From: Marinosulfonomonas sp.
GTDB lineage: Bacteria; Pseudomonadota; Alphaproteobacteria; Rhodobacterales; Rhodobacteraceae
Assembly (NCBI GenBank): GCA_026984915.1
Contig: JALSRG010000084.1
Span: forward strand, 1 to 38,701
DNA: 38,701 nucleotides
Direction of reading: 5' to 3'
Under the pieces are notes generated by a model that was not told the origin of the DNA, made no database searches, and saw nothing but the letters and a program-made list of their open reading frames with translations. Made by a program: the position numbers and the translations under genes. Below, piece after piece: positions 28,688 to 37,502 of the stretch; the first letter of the stretch is position 1; the number at the start of each line of letters is the position of its first letter.

Positions 28688-30085
28688 GTGGCAACCCAGA
28701 AACTATATGCCGGTGCAAAGCTGCGCGAAGTGCGCACGCGTCTTGGTCTGACCCAGAAAGCCTTTGCGGAAAAGCTCGGGGTCAGCCTGCCCTATCTGAA
28801 CCAGATGGAAAACAACAACCGCCCGGTCAGCACCGGGGTTGTTCTGGCCCTGGCGCAGGAGTTCGGCTTTGACGTTACCGAACTGTCCAGCGGCGACACC
28901 GAGCGGATGGTCAGCGACATGCGCGAAGCGCTGGCCGATCCGGTGTTTTCCGATGACAGCCCTCCGCTGGCCGATCTGCGTCTGGCCGCGTCAAACGCCC
29001 CGGCCCTGGCGCGGGCCTTTCTCAACCTGCACCGGGCCTATCGCCAGACCCACGAACGCCTGGCCTCGCTGGACGAGGCCCTTGGCCGCGAGGACGCGCG
29101 GGTCCAGCCCAGCCCCTGGGAGGAAGTGCGCGACTTTTTCCATTATTGTAACAACTATATCGACCCGGTCGACCATGCCGCCGAGCATTTCGCCTGCCCC
29201 GACGGCCAGCGGCGCGACATCAGGGTGGCCGCTATCGCTGCGCTGCGCGCGGCCGGAACCGAAGTGGAATACGCCGACACGGCGGTGCTGCGCCGCTATG
29301 ATCCGGCAACGCGCAGGCTTGTGCTTTCGGCCCGCGCGGATCTGCCGACACAGCGGTTTCAACTGTTGCACCAGCTTGCCCTGCTGACGCAAGACACCCT
29401 GCTCGACGCCACCCTTGATCTGGCCCGGTTCCAGACACCGGAGGCCCGCGCCATCGCCAAGATCGGCATGGCAAACTATTTTGCCGGCGCGGCGCTGCTG
29501 CCCTACCGCGCCTTCCTGGAGGCCGCCGGCGAAACACGCCATGATCTTGAGCGGCTGGCCAACCGTTTCAGCGCCTCGATCGAACAGGTCGCGCATCGTC
29601 TGTCGACCCTGCAACGCCCCGGCGCCCAAGGCATTCCGTTTTTCTTTGTCAGGGTCGATCAGGCCGGAACCATTACCAAGCGCCATTCGGCAACCCGGCT
29701 GCAATTTGCCCGGTTTGGCGGCGCCTGCCCCTTGTGGAATGTGCACAGCGCCTTTGAAACACCGGGGCGGTTCCTGCGGCAGTTGGCCGAAACACCGGAC
29801 GGCGTGCGCTATCTGTGTCTGGCGCGCGACGTGTCAAAGCCCGGTGGCGCCTTCCATTCGCCAACCCGCCGCTATGCAATCGGGCTGGGGTGCGAGGTAA
29901 AACACGCCGGGAACATGGTCTATGCCGATGGCATGGACCTGTCCGGCGCGTTTGACCCGATCGGCATATCCTGCCGCATCTGCGAACGCACCGACTGCCA
30001 TCAGCGCTCGGTGCCGCCGCTTGAGCGAAAACTGCGCATCAACCCCGATGCCCGCGGCGTTCTGCCCTATGAGGTAGAAGGTTAG
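28688..30085 (+). CDS. pccR: PccR-type short-chain fatty acyl-CoA regulator
   Basis: The 465-residue protein has an N-terminal XRE helix-turn-helix (about residues 5-65: LREVRTRLGLTQKAFAEKLG, SLPYLNQMENNNRPVS). A central region related to ImmA/IrrE peptidases and a C-terminal DUF2083-like domain with a cysteine cluster (SCRICERTDCHQRS) follow. This is the layout of the ScfR family; R. sphaeroides PccR activates pccB in response to propionyl-CoA. The frame is open from a TTG at 28631, but that would overlap the TTTGCAAA element. The GTG at 28688 begins the usual N-terminus and has CGGA upstream, so it is preferred. The HEXXH zinc motif is not evident, so it is likely a sensor rather than a protease. 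Confidence 0.88.
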   Translation: MATQKLYAGAKLREVRTRLGLTQKAFAEKLGVSLPYLNQMENNNRPVSTGVVLALAQEFGFDVTELSSGDTERMVSDMREALADPVFSDDSPPLADLRLAASNAPALARAFLNLHRAYRQTHERLASLDEALGREDARVQPSPWEEVRDFFHYCNNYIDPVDHAAEHFACPDGQRRDIRVAAIAALRAAGTEVEYADTAVLRRYDPATRRLVLSARADLPTQRFQLLHQLALLTQDTLLDATLDLARFQTPEARAIAKIGMANYFAGAALLPYRAFLEAAGETRHDLERLANRFSASIEQVAHRLSTLQRPGAQGIPFFFVRVDQAGTITKRHSATRLQFARFGGACPLWNVHSAFETPGRFLRQLAETPDGVRYLCLARDVSKPGGAFHSPTRRYAIGLGCEVKHAGNMVYADGMDLSGAFDPIGISCRICERTDCHQRSVPPLERKLRINPDARGVLPYEVEG

Positions 30086-30248
30086 GGCGCAGAATCTTGA
30101 TTTGCATCATCGGAATTTGGCAAAAACGGCAGGTTCGCGCCCGCCGTTGCGCTGGAAGCGCCCTAGGCGTGGAGTCTCATAGACCACAGGGGACTTTACC
30201 CGCCCCGGTTTCCTGCCTAAAGCTGAAACAGCAGACAGGGAGGAAATC

Positions 30249-30719
30249 ATGGAACTCGAAGGCAGCCGCAGCATCGCCGCCGATTGTGCTACCGTATGGA
30301 AGCATCTGAATGACCCCGAAACGCTGAAAGCCTGCATCCCCGGCTGTCAGGAACTGACCGGAAACCCGCAGGACGGTTTCGAGGCGGTTGTGAAACAGCG
30401 CATTGGCCCGGTAAAGGCCACCTTCAAGGGCCGGGTCGAACTGTCGGATATCGTCGAAGGCGAAAGCTACCGCATTTCCGGAGAAGGCAAAGGCGGCATC
30501 GCCGGGTTTGCCAAGGGGGGCGCATCGGTCCGGCTGACACCGACAGACGAGGGCTGCACGCTGACCTACGACGTAGAGGCAAAGGTCGGCGGCAAACTGG
30601 CGCAACTGGGCAACCGGCTGGTGCATGGGTTTGCCAAGAAAATGGCCGATCAGTTTTTCACACGGTTTCAGGATGTTGTCGAGGAACGCGACGAGGAAGC
30701 CGACCAGCAGGCCGGCTGA
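30249..30719 (+). CDS. CoxG-like SRPBCC protein
   Basis: The 156-residue protein matches the CO dehydrogenase subunit G family (MELEGSRSIAADCATVWKHLND, ETLKACIPGCQEL, FKGRVELSDIVEGESYRISGEGKGG, KVGGKLAQLGNRLV). The fold is a START/SRPBCC helix-grip, predicted to bind a hydrophobic ligand. In carboxydotrophs CoxG anchors CO dehydrogenase to the membrane, but no coxMSL genes are in this window, so the role here is open. GGGAGGAAATC precedes the ATG. A short hairpin, AACGGC (30125-30130) with GCCGTT (30143-30148), lies between pccR and this gene. Confidence 0.82.
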   Translation: MELEGSRSIAADCATVWKHLNDPETLKACIPGCQELTGNPQDGFEAVVKQRIGPVKATFKGRVELSDIVEGESYRISGEGKGGIAGFAKGGASVRLTPTDEGCTLTYDVEAKVGGKLAQLGNRLVHGFAKKMADQFFTRFQDVVEERDEEADQQAG

Positions 30720-30739
30720 TCACCCGCGCCAGCCCCACC

Positions 30740-30781
30740 CCCTGCCGGTTGCCTGTTTCTGATTCATCTTCACCGGCAGGG
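30740..30781. terminator. Inverted repeat between CoxG-like and YdcH-like genes
   Basis: CCCTGCCGGT (30740-30749) and ACCGGCAGGG (30772-30781) form a perfect 10-bp stem with a 22-nt loop, between the stop codons of two convergent genes. No U-run is present. It is placed as a bidirectional terminator would be. Confidence 0.5.
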
Positions 30782-30794
30782 CGTTACTGTGCGC

Positions 30795-31049
30795 TCAGAT
30801 CTTTGCGTTTTCTTCCGCAAGGATCATCTGAAAAATCGCGTCCTTCAAGGCCAGCCGTTTTTTGCGCATTTCCGCCATATGCAGATCATCCGTCGGCTCG
30901 ACATCCGTTTCCGCCCGATGTACCTGCCGGTTCAACTCGTGGTAATCATCCAGAAGCCGGGAAAAATGCGCATTCGCCTGTTTCAGATCATGTATGGTTT
31001 TCGCATGATCCGGCAACTCGTCCAGGATCTCGTGTGGGGTGTTGGACAT
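30795..31049 (-). CDS. YdcH/DUF465 family protein
   Basis: An 84-residue, entirely helical, highly charged protein. Its pattern HDLKQANAHFSRLLDDYHELNRQVHRAE, then MAEMRKKRLALKDAIFQMI, is the DUF465 (YdcH) coiled-coil signature. Function is not established. AGGAG lies seven bases before the ATG. It is a single gene between the CoxG-like gene and the bet operon. Confidence 0.85.
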   Translation of the reverse strand: MSNTPHEILDELPDHAKTIHDLKQANAHFSRLLDDYHELNRQVHRAETDVEPTDDLHMAEMRKKRLALKDAIFQMILAEENAKI

Positions 31050-31170
31050 GCGTTTCTCCTCTTGTTTTGCCCTGTTTCAAACACAGGTTATCCCTGCCGA
31101 GTCAACGCAACTTTGATCAGGATCAGATTTTTGGGCAAAATTTTTCAGCATATCCAAAAGCTGGCCGGCT

Positions 31171-32829
31171 CTATCGTTGGGAAATCTGCCAATCCGGATT
31201 GATCCACGGATCAACGGCTTCGGCCGCCAATGGCGCGTGGCCAAGGATGTGATCCGCCATCTTTTCGCCAACCATGATCGAGGGCGCATTCAGGTTTCCG
31301 TTGGTAATGCGTGGAAAAACCGAACTGTCGGCAACCCGCAGCGCCGCAACCCCGATCACCCGGCCTTCCGGGTCGACGACGGCCATCGGATCATCCGCAG
31401 CCCCCATTTTGCAGGTGCCGCAGGGGTGAAAGGCGCTCTCGACATGGTCGCGAACAAAGCTATCCAGTTCGTCATCGCTCTGCACATCCGCGCCGGGCTG
31501 AATCTCGTGCTTTATATGGGGTTTGAAAGCATCCTGTGCGAAAATCTCGCGGGTCAGGCGGATGCAGGTGCGGAAATCCTGCCAGTCCTGATCCCGCGAC
31601 ATGTAATTGAACAGGATACCCGGCGCCACCTTCGGATCAGCCGACGCCAGTGTCACCGCCCCGCGCGATCGGCTGCGCATCGGCCCCACATGCGCCTGAA
31701 ACCCGTGCCCCTCGGCGACCGCCCTACCGTCATAACGCACCGCCATCGGCAGGAAATGATATTGGATATCGGGGTATTCGACCCCAGCCTGCGACCGAAT
31801 GAATGCGGCACTTTCAAACTGGTTGCTGGCGCCAAGGCCGGTTTTGGTGAACAGCCACTGCGCCCCGATCAGGGCTTTGGAAAACAGGTTCCAATAGCGG
31901 TACAGCGTGATCGGCTGTTTGCTGGCATACTGGATATACAACTCCAGATGGTCCTGAAGGTTCTGCCCCACCCCGGCCCGGTCCGCGACCACATCAATGC
32001 CGTGTTCGGCCAGATGCGCTGCCGGACCGATACCCGACAACATCAGCAATTTCGGCGAATTGATCGAGGAGGCCGCAAGGATCACCTCGCGCCGCGCGCG
32101 GATCACCTCGATCCTGCCACCGCGTTCGACCTCGACACCCACGGCGCGCCCGCCCTCGATCACCACCCGCCGCGCCAATGCACGGATCAGATCGCAATTC
32201 GACCGCTTCAGCGCAGGCCGAAGGTAGGCATTGGCCGCCGACCAGCGCCGCCCGCGCCAGACGGTCTGCTCCATCGGGCCGAACCCCTCCTGTTTTTCGC
32301 CGTTGTAGTCGTCGGTCAGCTGGTATCCCGCCTGTGCGCCGGCCTGAACAAATGCGTGATACAGCGGATTGCGGCGTGGCCCGCGCGTCACATGCAACGG
32401 CCCGTCCCTGCCCCGCCAGGCCGCATCCCCCCCGTGCCCGCCGGAATGCCAATGCTCCATCCGTTTGAAATAGGGCAACACATCGGCATAGGCCCAGCCC
32501 TGCGCCCCTTGCCCGGCCCAATGGTCGTAATCGCGCGCATGGCCCCGCACATAGACCATGCCGTTGATGCTGGAAGAGCCGCCAATCACCTTGCCACGCG
32601 GACAGGCCAGCCGCCGCCCGCCCAAATGCGGTTCGGGCAGGGTTTTGAAGCCCCAGTCATAAATCTCCATATTCATCGGATAGGACAGCGCCGCGGGCAT
32701 CTGGATGAACGGCCCGGCATCGGTGCCGCCATGTTCGATCACCAACACCGAGGCCCCTGCCTCGCTGAGCCGGTACGCCAGCGCACAGCCTGCCGACCCG
32801 GCGCCGACAATCACATAGTCCGCCCGCAT
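31171..32829 (-). CDS. betA: Choline dehydrogenase BetA
   Basis: BetA, a GMC-family flavoprotein, oxidises choline to betaine aldehyde at the inner membrane. The 552-residue enzyme has the dinucleotide fold at the N-terminus ([17 protein letters not shown], with G9-x-G11-x-x-G14), the GMC motif [21 protein letters not shown], and the C-terminal active-site segment [11 protein letters not shown] with His468. Its ATG shares one base with the stop codon of the preceding GST gene (TGATG), so it is the last, coupled gene of the betI operon. Confidence 0.95.
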   Translation of the reverse strand: MRADYVIVGAGSAGCALAYRLSEAGASVLVIEHGGTDAGPFIQMPAALSYPMNMEIYDWGFKTLPEPHLGGRRLACPRGKVIGGSSSINGMVYVRGHARDYDHWAGQGAQGWAYADVLPYFKRMEHWHSGGHGGDAAWRGRDGPLHVTRGPRRNPLYHAFVQAGAQAGYQLTDDYNGEKQEGFGPMEQTVWRGRRWSAANAYLRPALKRSNCDLIRALARRVVIEGGRAVGVEVERGGRIEVIRARREVILAASSINSPKLLMLSGIGPAAHLAEHGIDVVADRAGVGQNLQDHLELYIQYASKQPITLYRYWNLFSKALIGAQWLFTKTGLGASNQFESAAFIRSQAGVEYPDIQYHFLPMAVRYDGRAVAEGHGFQAHVGPMRSRSRGAVTLASADPKVAPGILFNYMSRDQDWQDFRTCIRLTREIFAQDAFKPHIKHEIQPGADVQSDDELDSFVRDHVESAFHPCGTCKMGAADDPMAVVDPEGRVIGVAALRVADSSVFPRITNGNLNAPSIMVGEKMADHILGHAPLAAEAVDPWINPDWQISQR

Positions 32830-33479
32830 CAGCCAGCCCCTTCAGCCCGCAAGACTTCATAGGAAACCATCACATGTTCCCGAAAGGCCGTCCGGCTCTG
32901 CAATCTGGCATAATAGGCATCAATCACAGGGCGGGATCGGCGTGGAATATCAATATCATAATAGCGAAACAGCACATGGCCGATTACCACGTCGGCCAGC
33001 GTAAAATCCGCCCCCATGACGTAAGGACTATCCCCCAGCTGCGCTTCCAGACGGCCCAAATATCCATCAAACCTGTCCAAAGCCAGCGTCAGCGCGGCCT
33101 CGTCCCGCGCCACCGCCGCCGTGCGCACCCGCGCCCAGAAAATAGGCCCGGTGAAATCGCGGGCGAAATGCGCCTTGCCCCATTCGGCCCACATGTCTAC
33201 CCGCGCCCGTGCTGCAGGATCCGCGGGCCAGAAGGCCCCGCCATCGCCGTATTTCGCCGCCAGATAGCGCAGAATCGCGCAGCTTTCCCAAAGCACCAGA
33301 TCTCCATCCCGAATGGTCGGCACCAGCCCATGCGGGTTCATTGCCAGATAGTCCGGTGTATCAATTCCGCCGAAATCCAGGCCATAATCCAGCCGTTCAT
33401 AATCCAGCCCCAACTCGCCGATGCCCCACATCACCGCCTGCACATTGGATGAGGTTGCCCGCCCGTAAACCGTGATCAT
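32829..33479 (-). CDS. Glutathione S-transferase-family protein in the bet operon
   Basis: The 216-residue protein has a thioredoxin-like N-terminal domain ([18 protein letters not shown], with a Ser pair where GSTs place the catalytic residue, [27 protein letters not shown] including the cis-Pro and ES glutathione motif) and an all-helical C-terminal domain ([15 protein letters not shown]). It lies between betB and betA, nine bases after betB and overlapping betA by 1 nt, so it is co-expressed with choline oxidation. It might detoxify aldehyde or support the dehydrogenases; neither is shown. Confidence 0.88.
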   Translation of the reverse strand: MITVYGRATSSNVQAVMWGIGELGLDYERLDYGLDFGGIDTPDYLAMNPHGLVPTIRDGDLVLWESCAILRYLAAKYGDGGAFWPADPAARARVDMWAEWGKAHFARDFTGPIFWARVRTAAVARDEAALTLALDRFDGYLGRLEAQLGDSPYVMGADFTLADVVIGHVLFRYYDIDIPRRSRPVIDAYYARLQSRTAFREHVMVSYEVLRAEGAG

Positions 33480-33488
33480 TCCTGCCCC

Positions 33489-34949
33489 CTAAAACGGCGC
33501 ATCCACCGCCCCCATCGCCACATAAACCGATTTCAACTGGCTGTAGTGTTCGATCGCCGCCTTGGAATTCTCGCGCCCGATGCCCGACATCTTGACCCCG
33601 CCAAACGGCGCCTCGACCGGCGCCAGATTATAGGTGTTGATCCAGCAGGTCCCGGCCTGAAGTACCCCTGCAACCCGATGCCCGCGGGTCAGATCGGTGG
33701 TAAATACGCCACCGGCCAGCCCGTAAGGCGTGTCATTGGCCCGCGCGATCACCTCGGCCTCGTCCTCGAAATCCAGTACCGACATCACCGGGCCAAAGAT
33801 TTCCTCGCGCGCGATCACCATGTCATCCGTCACATCGGCAAACACCGTCGGCTGAATGTAGAACCCGTCACGGTTCAGGCGTGCGCCGCCAGTCACCAGC
33901 CGCGCGCCCTCTTCAACCCCCTTGCCGATATAGCGCTGCACGATGCCCAACTGCCCCTCGGACACCATCGGCCCGAAATTCGTCGCCTCGTTCAGCGGAT
34001 CGCCAATCACCGCCGCTTCGACCCGTTCTTTCAACCGTGCCAGAAACGCCTCTTTGATGCCCTTTTGCACGAACACCCGTGTGCCGTTGGAACAGACCTG
34101 CCCCGAGGAATAGAAATTCCCCAGAATGGCGCCGCCCACCGCGTCCTCGATACTGGCATCATCAAACACGATCAGCGGGGATTTGCCGCCCAGTTCCATC
34201 GTCACATGTTTCATTTGGGCCGCCGCCGCCGCATAGACCTTCTGCCCCGTCGGCACCGAGCCGGTCAGTGAAACCTTGGCCACGCGCGGGTCGGTCACCA
34301 ATGACGCGCCCACCTCGCCCATGCCCTGCACCACATTGAAAATGCCCGCAGGCAGGCCCGCTTCATGCAATATCTCGGCCACTTTCAGCGCGCCCAGCGG
34401 CGTGGTTTCGGAGGGTTTGAACACCATCGCATTGCCACAGGCCAGCGCCGGCGAGGCCTTCCAGCAGGCGATTTGTGTGGGGTAATTCCATGCGCCGATC
34501 CCCACGCAAACCCCCAAGGCCTCACGCACGGTATAGACGAAATCACCGCCGCCCAGCGGGATATGCTCGCCGGTCAGCGCGCCGGCCAGACCGCCGAAAT
34601 ATTCCAGCGCATCGGCGCCCGAGGTGGCATCGGCCACCAGCGTTTCACTCAGCGGCTTGCCCGTGTCCATCGTCTCCAGAATGCTGAGATCGCGGTTGCG
34701 GGTGCGGATAATATCGGCCGCGCGGCGCAGCACCCGCCCCCTCTCGGTGCCGCTCATCGCCGCCCATTCACCCTGCGCCGTTCTGGCGGCGGCCAACGCC
34801 TGATCCACCACCGCCGGGGTGGCGGCATGAAGGCGCGCGATCACTTCGCCGGTGGCGGGATAGATCACCTCGAGCGGGGTGCCGCAGGTATCTTCGACAT
34901 AGGTGCCATTGATGAAATGGCTGGCTGGGGGTTGGGCATCGTGTTTCAA
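33489..34949 (-). CDS. betB: Betaine aldehyde dehydrogenase BetB
   Basis: BetB oxidises betaine aldehyde to glycine betaine with NAD(P)+. The 486-residue aldehyde dehydrogenase has the general base Glu252 in MELGGKSPL and the catalytic Cys286 in [13 protein letters not shown], and the usual Asn in GAWNYPTQ. The start is a TTG at 34949 that overlaps the betI stop codon (TTGA), with GGAGG about ten bases upstream. No ATG is placed better. Its expression therefore depends on translation of betI. Confidence 0.94.
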   Translation of the reverse strand: MKHDAQPPASHFINGTYVEDTCGTPLEVIYPATGEVIARLHAATPAVVDQALAAARTAQGEWAAMSGTERGRVLRRAADIIRTRNRDLSILETMDTGKPLSETLVADATSGADALEYFGGLAGALTGEHIPLGGGDFVYTVREALGVCVGIGAWNYPTQIACWKASPALACGNAMVFKPSETTPLGALKVAEILHEAGLPAGIFNVVQGMGEVGASLVTDPRVAKVSLTGSVPTGQKVYAAAAAQMKHVTMELGGKSPLIVFDDASIEDAVGGAILGNFYSSGQVCSNGTRVFVQKGIKEAFLARLKERVEAAVIGDPLNEATNFGPMVSEGQLGIVQRYIGKGVEEGARLVTGGARLNRDGFYIQPTVFADVTDDMVIAREEIFGPVMSVLDFEDEAEVIARANDTPYGLAGGVFTTDLTRGHRVAGVLQAGTCWINTYNLAPVEAPFGGVKMSGIGRENSKAAIEHYSQLKSVYVAMGAVDAPF

Positions 34950-35563
34950 GGTTTCATGCCTCCGGCGGGGATATTTTCAGAACAAAGATGATCAGACAGC
35001 ATCATCTCCAGACAGGCCAGCACCCGTTCCGAGGCGCGCTGGCCGTCGGGTTTGCTGTCGCGCAGGGCATGACGGATATACAGACCATCAATCAGGGCAG
35101 CGATATTGGCCGCCATTTCAGATGCCGCTGCCCCGACCAGCGGGCGCAAATCATGGATGAGGTTCGAGCGCAACCGCGCCTGATACAGCTGCAAAAGCCG
35201 CCTTGCCCCTTCCGAGGTCTGGGCCTGCACGTAGAAGTTCATCCAGGCACTGATCACCTCACTGCGGAAATTACCCGCCTCGAAACTGGCGCGGATAATC
35301 GCCTCGAGCCGCTCCCGCGGCCCCTTTGCCAACGTCAAGGCCGCCCGCACCTGTGCCCCGTATACGCTCAGAATATGGCGCATGGCGGCCACGAATATCT
35401 GCTCTTTGCTGCCAAAATAGTGATGCGCCAGCCCGCTGGAAACGCCGGCGCGTTTGGCGATCTGGCTGACGGTGACATCCAGAGACCCGGCGCGGCCGAT
35501 TTCTGTAATCGTGGCTTTCACCAGAGCGTCGCGTCGGATAGGTTCCATTCCAAGCTTGGGCAT
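34946..35563 (-). CDS. betI: Choline-responsive repressor BetI
   Basis: BetI is a TetR-family repressor of choline uptake and oxidation genes, released by choline. The 205-residue protein begins with the family N-terminus [15 protein letters not shown], has the helix-turn-helix [28 protein letters not shown], and a C-terminal domain with [21 protein letters not shown] typical of BetI. The ATG at 35563 has GGAG before it; an in-frame ATG 19 codons upstream would lie within the operator. The last residues ([11 protein letters not shown]) lie beyond the usual end and come from a repeat shared with other gene ends. Confidence 0.95.
   Translation of the reverse strand: MPKLGMEPIRRDALVKATITEIGRAGSLDVTVSQIAKRAGVSSGLAHHYFGSKEQIFVAAMRHILSVYGAQVRAALTLAKGPRERLEAIIRASFEAGNFRSEVISAWMNFYVQAQTSEGARRLLQLYQARLRSNLIHDLRPLVGAAASEMAANIAALIDGLYIRHALRDSKPDGQRASERVLACLEMMLSDHLCSENIPAGGMKP
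34955..34990. repeat. Rhodobacterales-type GGGGATATTT repeat inside the betI 3' end
   Basis: On the plus strand this segment reads CATGCCTCCGGCGGGGATATTT followed by TCAGAACAAAGATG (split here for length). It encodes the extra C-terminal residues of BetI. GGGGATATTT is at 34967-34976 and recurs inverted at 15130-15139. I recall the motif as a very common repeat at gene ends in this order. Confidence 0.55.
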
Positions 35564-35604
35564 GTTTTTCTCCAAAAGACTTGCCAGACCAAGCTTGATA
35601 CCTT

Positions 35605-35624
35605 TTAATTGACTCGTCAATCAA
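35605..35624. promoter_or_regulatory. BetI operator between betI and choX
   Basis: TTAATTGA (35605-35612) and TCAATCAA (35617-35624) are near-perfect reverse complements (7 of 8) around CTCG. The core ATTGAC-TC-GTCAAT is a perfect palindrome. The sequence resembles known BetI operators (TTGATT...TCAAT with a following AATAAA). It lies 42 bp from the betI start codon and 20 bp from the choX start codon, so one site can repress both directions. Confidence 0.8.
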
Positions 35625-35643
35625 TAAAAACCGGGAGCCGAAC

Positions 35644-36573
35644 ATGAAACTCAAAACCACTCTTTGCGCCTTGGCTGTTGCCGCATTTGCCGGGCAGGCA
35701 GGCGCCGCCGGCTGCGACAAGGTCACTTTCTCTGATGTAGGCTGGACAGATATCACCGCCACAACCGCCGCAACAACAACGGTATTGCAGGCGCTTGGCT
35801 ATGATACGGACATCAAAATCCTGTCCGTTCCGGTCACCTACGAGGCCATGGCCAAGGGGGATGTGGACGTTTTCCTGGGCAACTGGATGCCCACGATGGA
35901 AAGCAATATTGCCCCCTACCGTGACGCCGGAACGGTTGACACGGTGCGCGCCAATCTCGAAGGGGCCAAATACACGCTGGCCGTCAACAAGGCCGCCGCC
36001 GATCTGGGAATCAAGGATTTTGCCGATATTGCCAAGCATCGGGATGCGCTGGACGGCAAGATTTACGGGATCGAGCCGGGCAATGACGGCAACCGTCTGA
36101 TCATGGAGATGATCGACAAGGATGCCTTTGGCCTGAAGGGGTTCAAGGTTGTCGAGAGCTCGGAACAGGGGATGCTGGCCCAGGTGGCGCGCGCCGACAA
36201 GAAAGGCGAGCCGATCGTGTTCCTCGGATGGGAACCGCACCCGATGAACGCCAATTTCGACATGAGCTATCTGACCGGCGGCGATGACTGGTTCGGGCCG
36301 GATTTCGGCGGTGCTACGGTTTATACCAACACCCGCGCCGGGTATGTGAAGGAATGTCCGAATGTCGGCAAGTTGCTGGAAAATCTCGTCTTTACCCTGC
36401 CGATGGAAAACGAGATCATGGGCGCAATCCTGAATGACGGCGAAGATCCGGCCAAAGCGGCCACGGCCTGGATGAAAGCGCATCCGGATGTGCCGCTGGG
36501 CTGGGTTGCGGGCGTGACCACCAAGGATGGTGGCGACGGCGCGGCTGCAGTCAAGGCGGCCCTGGGGCTGTAA
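35644..36573 (+). CDS. choX: Choline ABC transporter substrate-binding protein ChoX
   Basis: The 309-residue periplasmic protein (signal peptide about residues 1-22, ending GAAG) binds choline for import. It has the aromatic-box residues of ChoX: Trp34 (DVGWTD), Trp81 (GNWMPT), Tyr110 and a further Trp in FLGWEPHPMNANF, which bind the quaternary ammonium. IYGIEPGNDGNRLI matches the family. GGAG precedes the ATG, downstream of the BetI operator. It begins the choXWV transcript. Confidence 0.95.
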   Translation: MKLKTTLCALAVAAFAGQAGAAGCDKVTFSDVGWTDITATTAATTTVLQALGYDTDIKILSVPVTYEAMAKGDVDVFLGNWMPTMESNIAPYRDAGTVDTVRANLEGAKYTLAVNKAAADLGIKDFADIAKHRDALDGKIYGIEPGNDGNRLIMEMIDKDAFGLKGFKVVESSEQGMLAQVARADKKGEPIVFLGWEPHPMNANFDMSYLTGGDDWFGPDFGGATVYTNTRAGYVKECPNVGKLLENLVFTLPMENEIMGAILNDGEDPAKAATAWMKAHPDVPLGWVAGVTTKDGGDGAAAVKAALGL

Positions 36574-36583
36574 TAAAACCGGC

Positions 36584-36614
36584 ATGGCCCTGCCGCAGTG
36601 TCCGACGGGGCCAT
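36584..36614 (+). other. Hairpin between choX and choW
   Basis: ATGGCCC (36584-36590) and GGGCCAT (36608-36614) form a 7-bp stem with a 17-nt loop in the 95-nt gap after choX. Such hairpins often protect the binding-protein mRNA or reduce read-through, which would give more ChoX than permease. That role is inferred. Confidence 0.4.
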
Positions 36615-36668
36615 CCCTGCTCACAACAATAAAAGGCGCCCGGAATTGCGGGCCACAGGGAGGGCGGC

Positions 36669-37502
36669 ATGCATTGGCTGACCGACACCAAAATTCCGAT
36701 TGGCAAATATGCCAAACAGGTGATTGACTGGTTGCAGGATACCGCCGAGCCATTCTTTGACTGGCTGTCCTGGGTTCTGGAAAACCTGATCAACGCCATT
36801 CTCTGGATTTTGCAGACCCCGCATCCGCTGATCATCATAGCCGTTTTTGTTGGCCTGACCTATGCGCTGCAACGCAGTTGGAAATCAGCGCTGCTGATCC
36901 TGCTGGGGTTTCTGTTCATTCTCAATCAGGGCTATTGGGAGGCCACGACCGAAAGCCTGACGCTGGTGCTTTCGGCCTGTGTCGTCTGCATGGGGCTGGG
37001 CGTTCCGATCGGCATTGCCGCGGCACACCGTCCGCACCTGTTTCGCATGATGCGTCCGGTGCTGGATCTGATGCAGACCCTGCCCGCTTTTGTCTATCTG
37101 ATCCCGGCGATCATCTTTTTCGGCATCGGCATGGTGCCGGGGCTGATCGCCACGGTAATCTTCGTGCTGCCGGCTCCGATCCGGCTGACGCAACTGGGCG
37201 TGGCCTCGACCCCCAAACCCCTGCTGGAAGCGGCCGAGGCCTTTGGCGCCACGCGCCGCCAGACCCTGTGGAAAATCGAACTGCCCTATGCCTTTCCACA
37301 GATCATGGCCGGGCTGAACCAGACCATCATGCTGTCGCTTTCCATGGTGGTGATTGCCGCGCTTGTCGGGGCGGACGGGCTGGGGGTGCCGGTGGTGCGC
37401 GCCCTCAATTCGGTCAATACGGCGCTGGGATTTGAAAGCGGCTTCATCATCGTGGTTGTTGCCATCATGCTGGACAGGATGCTGAGGATCGAGCGCAAAT
37501 GA
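36669..37502 (+). CDS. choW: Choline ABC transporter permease ChoW
   Basis: The 277-residue inner-membrane permease has about seven hydrophobic segments and the EAA motif EAAEAFGATRRQTLWKIELP (split motif EAAEAFGATRR, residues about 188-198) that docks onto the ATPase. The N-terminus matches ProW-like permeases of choline/betaine systems, including MGLGVPIGIAAAHRP and YLIPAIIFFGIGMVPG. It overlaps choV by 4 nt (ATGA). Confidence 0.93.
   Translation: MHWLTDTKIPIGKYAKQVIDWLQDTAEPFFDWLSWVLENLINAILWILQTPHPLIIIAVFVGLTYALQRSWKSALLILLGFLFILNQGYWEATTESLTLVLSACVVCMGLGVPIGIAAAHRPHLFRMMRPVLDLMQTLPAFVYLIPAIIFFGIGMVPGLIATVIFVLPAPIRLTQLGVASTPKPLLEAAEAFGATRRQTLWKIELPYAFPQIMAGLNQTIMLSLSMVVIAALVGADGLGVPVVRALNSVNTALGFESGFIIVVVAIMLDRMLRIERK

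Noticed and set aside
28992-29746. Minus-strand frame inside pccR
   Set aside because: It is a shadow of the pccR coding frame and lacks any family feature.
30249-30719. Part of a CO dehydrogenase operon
   Set aside because: The CoxG-like fold is present, but no coxM, coxS or coxL gene is nearby, so carbon monoxide oxidation is not inferred.
31177-32862. A 561-codon plus-strand frame opposite betA
   Set aside because: It is the antisense of a fully recognisable GMC dehydrogenase and reads as His/Pro/Arg-rich shadow sequence.
35617-36753. 378-codon minus-strand frame opposite choX
   Set aside because: ChoX is clear on the other strand; this frame has no recognisable motif or ribosome-binding site.
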